Positions 47,195 through 60,113 of a DNA stretch of 64,000 bases are shown piece after piece. The stretch is from Kuschelorhynchus macadamiae (lineage: Eukaryota; Arthropoda; Insecta; Coleoptera; Curculionidae). Numbering within the stretch: position 1 is the first letter of the stretch; each line of letters begins with the position of its first letter. The notes under the pieces were generated by a model. It was not told the origin of the DNA. It searched no databases and saw only the letters and a program-made list of their open reading frames with translations. The translations under genes were made by a program, and so were the position numbers. Location: positions 186,001 through 250,000 of the forward strand of contig JAUTXW010002098.1 of the NCBI GenBank assembly GCA_030620095.1, given 5' to 3'.

Positions 47195-47562
47195 TACAAT
47201 ACCTGTATACGCCGAGATATGTTTAAGCAATCGAATCCCCGAGCAGTAAAAATCCGCGTGGTCAACTACTGGCCTCGAGTCAGGTCAATACCTACTAAAC
47301 AACGAGGCCTACCGGCTGAAATTAAAATAAACTTGCATCTATGCATTAAAGCATAGACCAATGCAGTTTTGCTTATGTCGTATCGTGATAATTAGCCATT
47401 AGACGTACTGGCCGATAACCGGCACTTGCTAACCGAAAACAAAACAGTGTGAAACATGGTGTCGTTGTTCGTGAATTAGAGTAAATAAAGTAGTTTTTGT
47501 CTCCATTTTTGGTGACAATTTAATTATATTTATTAGTTTTTGTACCTTTAAATTCACGTAAA

Positions 47563-50490
47563 CATGTCGTTTAAGTGTTGGACCAAAACTTCACGTGTTT
47601 AGTTTCCCAAAAGATAGTGATTTGCAAAAAAAACGGCTACAAGCACTTCCACGGGATGATTTAGTGCCCAATAAAAACATTTAAGTGTGTGAGCTACATT
47701 TTTCTAAAGATAGTTTAATTTGGGATATTTCAAAACAGGATCCGAGAACAGGTAAAATTATTTCAGTACATTTAAAAAAACCTCGATTAAATGAAAATTC
47801 TGTACCAACGGTTTTCCCAAATTGCCCCAATTATTTGTCAAAAAACTTTCTTGGCCGCAAAAGTAAAGATGAAAAAATAAAGAATCTTGATGAACTACGT
47901 CTTTTGCAAGCCATAGAGCAAAGTAACGAAGGGTTTAATTTACATAGAGAGACTACATGTTTTCAAAGTTTTGAAAAGTTTTTAAAGGTATTTCTAAATT
48001 CTAATTTAAGGAAAGGGTGGTTTTCGGTAAAGGATACAGATAAAATAACTTTATTTAAACTTGAATATACTCCTGGTCCCCTAATAACTTGTTATAAATA
48101 GCGATTTAAAATTAGAAACATTTTTATATGGTCAATCTGTTTGTGCTAACAAATTTAAAATCACCATTTTATCTAGCAGTTTGGATGAAATAGAAAGTTT
48201 AACTGACACAATTGACAATATGATTGTGTCAATACCCATAAATCTTGATAGCGACATTCCTGATCCTAGTGAAACTCATAATTTACACCACACCGAATCA
48301 AGTCAACTCCACAGTACTAGTGAAACCTCCACAGAAACTCCCAATTCAGATGAAGTTGAGCCTGACAATGACAATATAAACAAAAAATTAAATTTGTGAC
48401 TGATATTCTTTCAAACCTAAAAGGTTCTGACGAACTTACTCAAAATCTAAAATTTCTCTCAGAATAGTTAACCTTATTAAGTACTTCAAAAGAAGGGTAT
48501 CGATATTCACCAAGCACCATTGTATTATGTTCAATTTTGTTTACAATAAGCCCTCATTGCTATAAATAGTTGCGAAGTCATGCTCCTATTATCTGACCTC
48601 ATCGTAACACAGTAAAATCTATTTGTAATAGATTTTTAACAGATTCTTATATCGATGAAAGAAATTTTTTTTAACCTATGCTCGTAACATTTTTCAATAT
48701 TTAACAGATAAAGAAAAATATTTTACATTACTTTTTGATGAAATTCACATCAAACCCTATTTGGATTACAAGGCAGGCAATACCGTAGGAACATCAGTAA
48801 ATAATAAAGATACCTTAGCATCACGTGCAGTAGCATTTATGATCACTAGTCCTTGCTCAAGCCTTACAGAAATCATTCATATATCTTCTGTAGCTAAACT
48901 TCATTCAGAAATATTATATACTTTTATCAAGACCATTATAGAAAATTTAGAAGAAATTGGGTACATAGTATTTTGTATAGTTAGTGACAATAATGCAGTA
49001 AACAGTAAAACAATGAGTAATTTTTCACCCCTTAATCAACTTATTATAGTATTCCCACATCCTATTGACCCAGTAAGACCCTTATTTTACCTTTCTGACA
49101 CTGTTCATTTACTGAAATGTATCTTTAACAACTGGCTTAATTCAAAACCTGATCAAACATTTTCTTATCCCGATTTTGAGACAGGCCAAAACAAAATGTA
49201 CCTCCTTTTCTGTGATCAAAAATCTATACGAACTAGAACAAGAAAAACTATTGAAGCATGGTCATTCACTTCATCTCTTGAAAGATAAAATGTAAAATTA
49301 GCTTTTAAAATCCTTAATCTCTTTATTATAGAGGCTCTAAAAGGTTTTGTTAAAAATTTGTCTCATTCACAAGATACCGCAGACTTTATTAGTATTATAC
49401 TGACATGGTAGAAAATTGTGAACGTAAAAACTCCCCTTAAGGGAAACCATTTGTTAGATAAACATCAGGAACCTTTTACTAAACAAATACTAACAGCCCA
49501 CAATGATGATCCTAAATTTTGTTTTTTGCTAAAAATGCAAAATTGGCTAGATACTTGGAGTCCAACTAATTTTGCAAATACACCGTCTCGACAAACTCAC
49601 ACTGCATTAAACCATTCCATTCATGGGCTTCTTGATGTTACTGAATACTGTTTAACTGAGCTTAATATGAATTATGTATTACTGGGCAAATTTCAAAGAG
49701 ATCCATTGGAAGGGCGTTTTGGAAAATATAGGCAATTGGCTGATGGTCATTATCATATCCCAGTTCGATATGAATCAGAAAAAAGACTTAGAATTCAGTC
49801 TATGTTATCACTAAAATGTAGACATTATGGGGACATTAATATAAATCAGTTCTTTGAACTTACTGAATGTGAGACAGAGTCGTTAGACACCAATTTAAAT
49901 TCTGAACATGTTAATAATTTATTATCTAAAATCATAGTTACACAGTTTGATACCGAAGCTATACAATCAGAATTTCCAGTAATAACCTATTTAAGCGGAT
50001 ATAGCCGCTATATTGTTTAAAAAAAAATAGTTCTTTTTGCAAAGAAAACTTAATTCTCAATGAACCTTGTGTTGTAGAGGATTCTTATAATTTAATTAAT
50101 TCCCTAAGTAGGGGTGCTTTTTTATATCCTCGAGAACAGGTAGTGGATGTAGTTTCAACCGCATATATTATATTTAAAAAGCTAATTGATGAATTTGAAG
50201 ATACATTTTTGGATATTTACAACAAAAAATCTTTTCTTTGTGAGTTGTTTTTAAGTTATTTTAATAAAAATACACTTTCAACTCCTTTTGAAAGTTGTAA
50301 AAGCCACCTAAAAATTAATGTTTCAAAAATCTTTTTTAGTAGCATTTCAAATACATTTCTTAATAATTATTGCTCTAAACATAATTATAATTTATTAAAT
50401 AAAAACAAAAAAAGGAAACTACAGATTTTTAATAAATATGTAGTTATGAAATTAAAACCTAGCACAAGTTTCGCATTTTTGTATTGCTAG
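47563..50490 (+). pseudogene. THAP-domain P-element-like transposase (THAP9-like), frame-disrupted
   Basis: MSFKCWTKTSRV then FPKDSDLQKK and VCELHFSKDSLIWDISK, with NENSVPTVFPNCPNYLS, form a THAP zinc finger. Its first cysteines are damaged and stops lie at about 47600 and 47682. After a coiled, Ser/Thr/Glu-rich stretch (48181-48399), the transposase core reads TLLFDEIHIKPYLDYKAGNT (first Asp), GYIVFCIVSDNNAVNSKTMS (second Asp), FYLSDTVHLLKCIFNNWLNS and GKFQRDPLEGRFGKYRQLAD. These are typical of P-element/THAP9 RNase-H-like domains with the GTP-binding insertion. The C-terminal part continues to 50490. At least six stops or frameshifts inactivate it. No terminal inverted repeat was found. Confidence 0.85.
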
Positions 50491-50514
50491 GAAGTATCAT
50501 CAATACAATCTTTT

Positions 50515-50750
50515 TCAGAATTTAGCAAATAACAACCTATTATGTTCTTGATCATATAGACTCACCACAGCACAGGCATATACTTACTTACACTTTCCCA
50601 CTTGCCCACTTACCCAAGCCTGAAACCATACCCGATTTTAACAAGTTAAAATAATAACCTATTATATTCTTGATCATATGGACACACCACAGGCCTATAC
50701 TACTTATCTGGACTTGAAACCTTACCCGATTTTGACAAATAACTCGGCAA
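50515..50750 (+). repeat. Two-copy tandem repeat, about 122-bp period
   Basis: 'aacctattatgttcttgatc' at 50533 and 'aacctattatattcttgatc' at 50656 start two units. Both continue through 'cacaccaca', 'cctgaaaccatacccgattt' / 'cttgaaaccttacccgattt' and 'aaataac'. They lie between the P-element pseudogene and the young hAT. Confidence 0.7.
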
Positions 50751-50793
50751 AAAATCATACCGACATGTGTTTGAAATTTTGCGGTAGATCGAG

Positions 50794-53476
50794 TAGGGTT
50801 TCCATCTCCCCGGATTTGCCCGGACATGTTTGGGTTTCTAAGGCGTCCGGGGACGTCCGGGCGGATTTCCAAAAAATATCCGGGTTAATGTTGAAAATCA
50901 TAGTTTTAATAATAGGTATAACATTACATCAGCAAAGTTCATAAATTTATATAATCTCAACTAACTCGACCTTCGACAACTCGTGATGGCGCGCAACCAA
51001 CATTACAGATTGGCCAAATCCGCTATATCAACGAAGTTCTACAAAGTGCGTTTTCGTTTCGTTTCGCCCATCTCTATGCGAGTGTTTTTGGTTTGTATTT
51101 TACTCGGGGATACCCCTTTATAACCAAACGGCTCGAACGGTTTTGTTTTGACCAATCAGTGCATTCTGTGCATTTGGTTTTTTGTGGTTTGTGTTTTGTG
51201 CTTTTACATAGTACATCAATATATTATTTTGAGAGTTAATTATGCCAAAACGAAAGTGCGTTGTTTCGGATGAAATGCTTAATACATTTCCTTCTTTTAA
51301 AAAGGGAAAGTCGAGTTTTGAAGTAATGTGTAAGATATGCAGTGTAAATCCTAGCATTGCACACAAAGGCAAAAAAGACATCGAGGACCATATAGCTACT
51401 GAAAAACATAAAAAGAACTTGAAAAGTCAGGCAGGTCAGTAAAAAAAAACTACTTAACGGTGTTAGAAAATCTAAATTATATTTATTATAATTTTAGGCA
51501 CATCCAAACTAGACGTTTTTGTTAAGGCAACAAGTAAAGATAATGAAAAACTTGTTAAGGCAGCTGAAGCAACACTAGCATATCATACAGTCAAACATCA
51601 CCAGTCATTTAATTCAATGGATTGTACAACTAAGATCCACAAGAAGATGTATCAGGACTCATCAATTTTAAAATCAGTGACTTGCGGCCATACGAAAGTT
51701 GAAGCCATAGTAAATGGAGTACTCGGACCGTCAACAGTAAAAGCTATCACAAATCAGATTAGTGGTATTTCGTTTATTGGAATTTCTACAGATGCCAGTA
51801 ACCATAATGCAATTAAGATGTTTCCTATATTAATTCAATATTTTGATTTTAAAAAAGGGGGAATACAGATTAAACTAGTTGATATATGTAGCTCAGACAA
51901 CGAAACATCGGAGACTGTTACAGACCTTTTATATTCCGTACTGGAAAAACTTAAACTTACTACAAAGTGCATTTCATTTTCTGGTGATAATTGTAACACC
52001 AACTTTGGTGGAATTAACAGGGCTGGTCAAAATAATATTTTTAGCAAATTAAAATCTAAAATAAATAATAATCTAATCGGCATTGGATGTCCGGCTCATA
52101 TCATAAATAATGCGGTTCAGACCAGTTGTGACATCTTGCCAATTGACATAGAAAGTATAGTTTTAAAGCTGTTTAATTATTTTCACATTTTTACAGTTAG
52201 AGTGGCCTCTTTAAAACAATTTTGTGATTTTATTGACACAAATTACATGCATTTGTTATACCATTCCAAAACTAGGTGGCTTTCATTATTTCCGGCTATT
52301 GAAAGAGTGCTCAAGATGTTTGACGCTTTGAAGTCGTATTTTTTGTCTGAAAAAACTCCACCCTTTATTATTAAATCATTTTTCGAAAATTTATTTTCTG
52401 AAGCTTATTTATATTTTGTTCATTCTTTGATGTCAGTGTTTCACCAAAATATTGAACGTTTTGAACGCGCTGATAATTCCGTTGTCGAGGTACTAGTCAT
52501 TCTTGAAAATGTTATTGAGAACCTAACTAACAGATTAAAAACTAGGTTTATCCCACTAAAAGTCCGTGACATTTTAAAAAAAGCTTCAGAAGAAGGTTTT
52601 GAAACAGAGTGCGATATATTTAGAAAAAATATATTTTGTATGTATGAAAAAGTTATCGATTATGTCAAAATTTGGATAAAACCTCTTGAACAGTTTAAAT
52701 GTTTTAAGTGGATGAACTTAAATAATTTGGAGGCAAAAGACTGGGAGGTGGACATTTTACCATCCATAAACTATCTTTTAGAAAAAGGCGTCAATATTGA
52801 CGATGCAAAGTTTTTTGACCAATACTTTTCCTTAAAACAATTTATAACTAACAGTTTTTCTGAAGAGCAGCATGATTTGTCAGCTCATAAAAAGTGGGTT
52901 ATTTACTTTCAAAGTTGTGTATCAATTGAAGTATTTTCGGAACTATTAAATCTATGCGAATTTTTTTTCTCCATCACGGCACACAACGCAAATGTTGAGC
53001 GTATATTTTCATTAATTGCTGCCCAGTGGACAAAGGAACGCAATAGGCTAACCCTTGATTCAATAAAAGGGATTATATTGACAATTTTTAATTATGATAT
53101 GACCTGCAGTGAATTTTATGATTTTATTTTGTCACCTGAAAATATGTCTGTCCTAAATCAAATTCAGAAATCTGAAAAGTATCAAATAAAATAAGGAAAT
53201 TTGGCACCTTTTTTTATGAAATCATTTTTTTTTGTTCCTATGTTTTGCACTGTTCTATCTTTTGTTCCTATTTTTGTTCCGTCTTTTTTTTAATAATACA
53301 TGTTTATTTAAGTTTTACTTTTGCTCAAAATAAATAAGTAAGTACGTTAATTTATAGTTTTATTGTTTTAGTTAAAAATTTATACTACTATATCAGTTTT
53401 ATAAAAGAGTCCGGGTTTCGTCCGGGTTTTAGGTCTTAAATGTCCTGGGTTTTAAAAAACTGATATGGAAACCCTA
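50794..53476 (+). mobile_element. Structurally intact hAT transposon with perfect 8-bp target duplication
   Basis: The ends are TAGGGTTTCCAT and ATGGAAACCCTA, a perfect 12-bp inverted repeat. The 8-bp duplication AGATCGAG flanks both sides (50786-50793 and 53477-53484), the diagnostic hAT signature. Subterminal regions are rich in 'gtccggg' / 'cccggac' words (50805-50880 and 53400-53450), likely transposase binding sites. The 2683-bp element carries one spliced, fully open transposase gene and a 3' AATAAA near 53330. Nothing in the structure prevents activity, so it is the best candidate for a recently mobile element in this window. Confidence 0.95.
51242..53194 (+). CDS. hAT transposase, open reading frame with one 63-bp intron (629 aa)
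   Basis: Exon 1 (51242-51434) encodes MPKRKCVVSDEMLNTFPSF and a BED-like finger (CKIC...DIEDHIATEKHKKN). A GT-AG intron of 63 bp (51435-51497) contains in-frame stops. Exon 2 (51498-53194) restores frame as GTSKLDVFVKATSKDNEK. Catalytic blocks are FIGISTDASNHNAIKMFPIL (first Asp), ISFSGDNCNTNFGG (second Asp), IGCPAHIINNAVQ and SKTRWLSLFPAIERVL (RW motif). The C-terminal dimerisation block is HNANVERIFSLIAAQWTKER with a conserved E/R pattern. The total of 1890 coding nucleotides is an exact multiple of three. The first ATG lies after the transposon's 5' terminus and is the only sensible start. It acts in the nucleus on the element's own 12-bp ends. The subfamily is not assigned. Confidence 0.92.
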
Positions 53477-53484
53477 AGATCGAG

Positions 53485-54234
53485 GCAAACGTTGTCGAGT
53501 AAGAACACGGAGGGGTTTAGTGGGTAGGGGCTTTACCGAATCCCACACTGTTCTGGAGTGCCTTATGCATAATAGTTCGTGCGTAAATGCATTCCTCGTC
53601 GTGTAACAAAAAAAAACAGTAATTGCTTAAGAGTCGCCTTTGGCATCTTAATTCTATAGCTAAACCGAATAAATTTGACAGATTCAAAAACTCATAAAAT
53701 AAACCCTATAAAGTGATGTTGCTTTGCTGAAATGAAAGAAAAATGCTCATTTAAATATGTCCCTGTAAATAACCCGTACCTTCTAATAAAGGTATTGAAA
53801 TAACATAGGCCTAAACTTGATGACGACACGCGTAAGCGCGTATGCCTGTTTGGTTAGTAGGTATTGGTCAGGTCCCCGAGCGGAACGTGCATGCCAAGCG
53901 GGCGGCTAACATCGACAGTCGCATCACTTTGCAAAACGTACTGGATGCAATAGTTATCTGGAAGTTCAACGATATCGGAGAGTTAGAGTGCGCATTTATC
54001 CAAGTGTATCCGATATAAACTATAAAAAAACATGTTTGTAAGTAAACATGTTTGATAGGCATAAAAAAATACCTTCTGTGTTTCTTAAGGGGGTGCGACG
54101 CATCCATGCACGTTACGCCCCTGATATTAAGTATTAATAATAGTCTTTTTTTATGCATGCTTGTTTTGTCTGAAAAGTAGATTACGGACATTGTAGTAAA
54201 TTTTTTTAGATATTATGCAAATTTACGTGTAATA
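53485..54234. other. Unassigned interval
   Basis: 'gggtttagtgggtaggggct', 'ttaccgaatcccaca' at 53511-53545 has the look of an insect LINE 3' UTR, but no coding part is attached. The minus-strand frame at 53868-54191 has no recognised homology. Confidence 0.35.
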
Positions 54235-57200
54235 ATTGAATTTATAATAACACTCAGGCAATTACAAAATTCAAAGTTCAAATTCAAAATATATTACATT
54301 TCGAGAACTACAATATATAGATAGAAACAAATCATAGGTGCATAATATTAAAATCTAAAAAATAATAAAATTGTGCTTCAGCACATGACATATATCAACA
54401 AACTACATCACACATATAATTAACTATTTAATATACAAAGTAGTCAATTTTCAATTCACACACTTACAAAGCGTAAATCACATTTATACATGGATGGTTC
54501 TGGTTATTAATTCAAAATGAAAGTCCGCTCGTAAATGATACTAGTCTCTTTATCTAAGGTTCCCCAAATAAACAACACATTTATTTATGGAATAAAATGA
54601 ATGAACTCTAAATAGTTTTTTAATTCGAGTTTAAATTTATTTGTAGATGCGATAGTTTTTATTGACAACGGTAACAGATTAAAAATACGACTATCGGCTC
54701 ACAAAGGAGATTTTTTATAAATTTGTAAATTGTGTGTAACAGAATAGACTATAATCACGATATAGAGTATAATTTTTTATATATTCTAAATATAAATCAA
54801 GCAATATGTTACTAAAACTGTTGGTTCTCACGTTCACACTTAATCAGGCTTGATTATTTGACAAGAATTATAAGTAAATTTATCTAATATTAGTTTCGAG
54901 AATTTAAAACCCTAGATAAGTATCATATAACTCAAATGCTACAATCTAGAGTATAGACAGATTTATGTATGAGCTTTCTTAAAAGATTACAATTTATGCT
55001 TTCCCTTTCGAGGGTTTATGATCCCATATGTTCCCTGTTTCTTGTTACAAATATTAATTGAAACATTTTATTTGGTCCGATGCAATGATAATAAATGGTC
55101 AATTTGCTATGTTAAAAATACAATAGAGTATTTTGTATTAGGAACATTACCGAAAAGCCATGTTTTTGGGGCATAATTTTCCCTGCAGAAAAGATAAACT
55201 GAAAGGGTTTTTCGTGCCTTTTTTTCGCCATGACTTTTCGGACCCATAATCTGGATAAGTTAGTATAGGCTTATATATTAAATTATATACATAATCTTAA
55301 GACGCAGAATTGATGGGAATATCATTTTTTTTAATCTATTTTCTCACTTTTAATTATCATGGGTGACACCTCGTGTTTCTAAGACGAAGTTCTGAACGTA
55401 AAGTATAGAGTAGGGACTTAAGCTTCACCATCCACAGCTTTATTCGTTTCGTGGTGGATGGATCTAGTAATAGCTGAGCTAACTTTGTATTTTACGGGAA
55501 GTTTAAAAGTTAGTCTGTGTCAGAGTTTTGATTCTTATAGTTGATTCTAAATTCTTCTTTTGTGGTGGTTTATGGGGCTTTACGTATATAGTGGGATATT
55601 AAAGTTACAGGATTTTCAAAGATATTTTATTTTCATTCTATGATTTATCTGGGAAGTAACTTGTTTACAAGAGTTAAATTTACGGGTTATTTAAAGATTC
55701 TTATTTTCTTTTCTTTTGTACTAAGGTTGGGGATTTTAAGATAATTCCCTCATTTTCTAGATTTAAATACTTTTTTTTTGTTATTAGGTTTAAGTATTAT
55801 TTTTGTACAGCATTTCATTTTCTTTATTTTTGTTAATAGATTTTTAAGTTGTTTTTAAAAACCAAATCTTTTATTTAAATAAACCGTTGTTGCAGTTTGC
55901 TGTTGTTTCAGTTTATATGGCCGCAGAATTGGTGAGATAAAATTTATAAATAATTTTTAATAACAATTATAATTGCAAATTTGTTAAATTATAATTCACG
56001 GAGAAGCCTATAGAGTACCTTTGATTTTACTTATCATATATTAGTTAATTTCAGTATTGTGACAGGGTTGCCCGCTACGTCTCATATAAATAAATAAAAT
56101 AACCCTGCTACATGTGTTTTAAAAGCGAGACATTATACTTATTCGGAGTGTCACAAATACTCTATTGATGTCGGATGACTGACACCATACAATAATATTA
56201 TAAGCAACTGAAGAATAAACAAAGGCATAGTAAACACTTAGAAGGGTTTCAAGAGTTACATAATTCTTTAAAAAGTAAACATAGAAGCTCTTATTGATTT
56301 TTGAACACACCTTTGAAATTTGCCCATTCCAGGTTAAATCACTATCAGTAGAGACACCCAAGAAATTTATTGAGTCACTTAAAACTAGATTGTGACCACC
56401 TACCTCAAAAATGAGACCACATGATGTTTTGCGTATGATTTTTATTTCCATACAGACAGGTTTCGCCTGATTAACCATAAGTTTGTTTTTCCTATACCAG
56501 GAAGAAAATTCCTTCGAAATAAAATTGGCTTTACTCCTCAATGCAGCCACATCCGGATCCGAAACAACAACTGTGGTATCATTGACATACAAGAATACTC
56601 TACCCTGGAAAATATATTCGGGCAAATCATTAACGAAAATCAGAAAAATTAGCGGGCCCAAGGTGTTCCTATATTTTGATCAAAAAGATCAGACCTTGAA
56701 CCGTCAATCCTCACCGAAAACGTCATGTTAGTTAAAAAAGAAATAATTCAGTCGCTCAAATTAACCCTTATCCCAAAACGGTTCAATTTTAAATCCACAA
56801 AATTTTTATCAACAGTGTCAAAAGCGCGAGTAAGATCAAAAGAGAAGGAAATTACAGTTTCTCTATTATCAATCTTTTCTGTTACATATTGAACAAGATC
56901 AAAACAAGCGCTTTCAGTAGACAGCCCCCGACGAAAGCCATGCTAAAAAAATATTATATTATTAAAAAAAATACATTCTGTTATAAACGAGTTTTTCTAC
57001 AATTTTAGAGAAGGAGCTTAGTAGAGAAATAGGTCTAGTTTTTTACTAGACAGGACCCCCGTCTTTCGTAAATATGGGTACGACAATGGCAGTTTTAAAG
57101 CATTTAAAGCAGATTAAATTATCATAATAAAGTTGTTTTTCTAGCTGATTTTTTTTTGCTTAAATGTTTTTTCAAAGACTGATACTCTTCCCAAATCGAT

Positions 57201-57755
57201 TTCTCATTTATATGGTTTTTCAACCAGTTAAGCCTTCTAAGTTCCTCCAATTCATTATATAATCCCTGTGAAAAGGTGCAATGGTATGCAGACCTCAAAG
57301 CTCCAGCAAAGCTGTAAAAGAAATCATTAAAGTTTTCATTGACATTGTGACCTTTGAGCCCCTTATAAATTGAGTGAAAATAGTATGAAAAATTTTCAAC
57401 ACTACAAAGACGAATATTACGGAAGAAGTAGATAGCTTTGTCGGTTGTATTAAGAAGAATAGGAAAGCAGCAGTAAATAAGCTGTCCAAAATGGGCAGAG
57501 AGACCGGGGTCAAAGTTGTTACATTTACTGACCATTTCCGGTCTATCAGTTACCACATAATCTAACATGGAAAAAGAGGTGAATTTAGGGCCAATGCACA
57601 CCCCAGTAGGCGTACTTATTAACGATTATAGATGAAAAAATTGGTTAGTTATCTAGTTACTGATTTTCACAGACTGTTCCATTACCACCCTGTCGAATAA
57701 CTTTACGAGTTGGATTTTTCTATATTTGCATATCATGCAATGCAATGTTAATAGA
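54235..57755 (-). pseudogene. Non-LTR retrotransposon, degenerate, split by a solo LTR
   Basis: Minus strand from about 57755: SINIALHDMQI and KNPTRKVIRQGGNGT, then FSMLDYVVTDRPEMVSKCNN, which is the endonuclease C-terminus. The linker is RRLNWLKNHINEKSIWEEYQ. RT pieces in several frames follow: FKTAIVVPIFTKDG, HGFRRGLSTESACFDLVQYV, SFSFDLTRAFDTVDK and MGPLIFLIFVNDLPEYIFQG. The catalytic box is LYVNDTT, with the usual YADD changed to YVND. The C-terminal part continues below the solo LTR at 54734-54600 (LPLSIKTIASTNKFKLELKN, LEFIHFIP). Several frameshifts and the catalytic change show it is dead. The group is jockey/CR1-like. Confidence 0.8.
54735..56112 (+). mobile_element. Solo LTR 1, TGTAAC...GCTACA with 4-bp TSD TGTG
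   Basis: It starts TGTAACAGAATAGAC, ends ACCCTGCTACA, and is flanked by TGTG on both sides (54731-54734 and 56113-56116). It is collinear along its length with the solo LTR at 57786-59204. It splits the minus-strand LINE, whose coding trace resumes on each side. Internal signals include 'aaataaataaaataa' near the 3' end, a possible poly(A) region. There is no coding. The 4-bp duplication suits Ty3/gypsy-type integrases, which is inference only. Confidence 0.88.
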
Positions 57756-57785
57756 GTCTAAATTAAACGGTGAAAATTGTGGTAC

Positions 57786-59204
57786 TGTAACAGAATAGAC
57801 CATAACAACGGTATAGAGTATATATTTTTATATATTCGAAATGTAATTCAAACAATATTTTACTAAAACTGTTGGTTCTCAGGTTAACGCTTAAACAGGC
57901 TTGAATATTTCAAAGGAAATTATAAGTGGATTTGTCTAATATTAGAGAATTTTAAAACCGAAACAAAATAATAAATATCATATATCTCAAATGCTATCTT
58001 CTAGACTGTATAGACGGATTTAAGTATAGATAAACTTTTTTAAGTGGTTACAATTTATGCCTTCTTTTCGAGAGTTCATGGTCCCATATGACCCTTGTCT
58101 TATGGAAATCTTTCGTTTAATTTAATTTCATGCAAATATTAATTGAAACATTTTATTTGGTTTGCTGCAATGATAATGAATGGTCAATTTGCTATGATAA
58201 AAATACAATAGAGTACTTTGTACTATGAACATTGCCGAACAGCCATGTTTTTGGGGCATAATTTTCCTTACCGAAAAGATTAATTGAAAGGGTTTTTCTG
58301 TGCCTGTTTTTTGACATGACTTTTCGGACCCATAATGTGGATAAGTTAGTATAGGCATATATATTAAATTATTTTATTATATTATATTATTATCATGGGT
58401 GACACCTCGTGTCTTTAAGACGAAGTTCCGAACTTAAAGTATAGAGTAGGCACTCAAGCTTCACCATTTACAACTTTATTCGTTTCGTCCTGACTAATAA
58501 AATCAAAGAGGGGACTGGCCTAAGACTAAAATTCAGTCTGTGTCAGAGTTTTGTTTCTTATAGTTGATTTTAAATTCTTCTTTTGTGGTGGTTTATGGGG
58601 CTTTACATATACAGTGGGATATTAAAGTTGAGGGATTTTCAAAGATATTTTATTTTTATTCTATGATTTATTTGGGGAGTAACTGGTTTTGAAGAGTTAA
58701 ATTTACGGTTTATTTAAAGATGTTTGTTTTCTTTTCTTTTGTGCGAAGGTTGGGGATTTTAAGATAATTCCCGCATTTTCTAGATTTAAATACTTTTTTT
58801 TGTTATTGTGTTTAAGTATTATTTTTGTACAGTATTTCACTTCCTTTACTTTTGTTAATAGATTTTTAAGTTGTTTTTAAAAAACCAAATATATTACTTA
58901 AATAAACCACCTGCCAGTCAAAATAAATATGTTCAAGCAAAAGATACGATCGTTGTTGCTGTTTGCTATTGTTCGAGGTTAAGTGGTCGAAGAATTGGTG
59001 AGATAAGATGTTTAATTCAATTTGTACTAACAATTATATTTGATAACATTGTAATTTATAATTTACGAAGAAGCCTACAGAGTACGTTTGATTTAACTTA
59101 TCATATCTTAGTTAATTTCAGCATCGTGACAGGGTTGCCAGCTAGGTCTCAAATAAATAAATAATTTTAAATATAATAAATAACCGCTTTATAACCTTGT
59201 TACA
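57786..59204 (+). mobile_element. Solo LTR 2, TGTAAC...GTTACA with 4-bp TSD GTAC
   Basis: It begins TGTAACAGAATAGACC and ends ACCTTGTTACA, with GTAC on both sides (57782-57785 and 59205-59208). The perfect TGTAAC/GTTACA ends are typical LTR termini. It is inserted in a P2 repeat: left flank 'aaaattgtggtac' plus right flank 'tgattcaagatggccgaac' reconstitute a P2 unit. It is about 1.42 kb in the same orientation as solo LTR 1, but it is an independent insertion because the duplications differ. The small frames inside are not genes. Confidence 0.9.
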
Positions 59205-60050
59205 GTACTGATTCAAGATGGCCGAACAAAATAGCGGCCAAGTAAAATGTTTGCAATCGTGAAAAATTTACATATCTTCATGTTTTAGCGTCCCTAGATA
59301 TCAAAAAATATGTTGCCCAGAAATCATGATGTCATATCGAGCAATCTGTTATTTCAGATCTCCCTGGGTACAAGCCGGCCTGATGAAGGTAGAGGCCCAG
59401 AAACCATGATCGCAGGAGAGTACCCTGTGACATAATCGAAAGCAATACTTCTTGTAGGCCCTTTTGCACCTGCAGATATTATATATTTTTGCTATTCTAC
59501 ATATATATCTTTTCCAGCTAAGAACTTTTAATAAAGATTTGTGAAAGCGCATTTTTATCGATTTTAATATCTATTAAATAGACACTTAATCAATTAATCT
59601 CGAAATCTGTACAAACATCGTGTATTATGTTGAAATCAACTGGTAAAGTTTTGATACGAATCCAAGATGGCGGAACAAAATGGCGACATAATAAAATATT
59701 TAAAAATTCAGCCTGAAAAAACTACTCAATGGATTTATTTCAAATTGTGTGCCATAACTAATTTTAGTATAGGGATAAACTACGGCGCCCAAATAAAATG
59801 TTTGCAATCGTTTATCCAATTTACCTTAAATTTTGCACAAGAAAAGTGTTACATAGTATTCAACTGGTAACATTTTCATATGAATTCGAGATAGCAGAAC
59901 AAAATAGCGGCCTAATAAAATATTTAGAAAATCAGCCTGAAAATACTACTTATTAAATTAATTTCAATTTTTGTGGAAGAATTAAGTGTTATAATAGAGA
60001 TAAACTGGTAAAACAAATAAAATGTTTAAAAAATCAAAGTAAAAAAATCT
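59205..60050 (+). repeat. P2 dispersed repeat, split by solo LTR 2
   Basis: Units with 'ttcaagatggccgaacaaaa', 'aatccaagatggcggaacaa', 'cctgaaaaaactact', 'aactggtaaagttttgatac' and 'tcaactggtaacattttcat' repeat at roughly 115-130 bp. About 30 bp of the first unit lies left of the LTR (57755-57785). A non-P2 stretch at 59290-59560 interrupts the array. The frame at 59667-59870 is repeat-derived. Confidence 0.7.
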
Positions 60051-60113
60051 ACTTCGCTGTGTTTTTTTAATTTGGGGTAGGGATCGAAAAAGACAAGTCG
60101 GATATTCAAAACA

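Noticed and set aside
45016..47265. Two near-identical short proteins on opposite strands
   Set aside because: They are the two arms of the mariner terminal inverted repeat.
53868..54191. 107-residue minus-strand frame
   Set aside because: No recognisable motif. It probably lies in repeat-derived sequence.
54735..59204. One full-length LTR retrotransposon
   Set aside because: The repeats have different target duplications, and the interior is a LINE interrupted by the first repeat.
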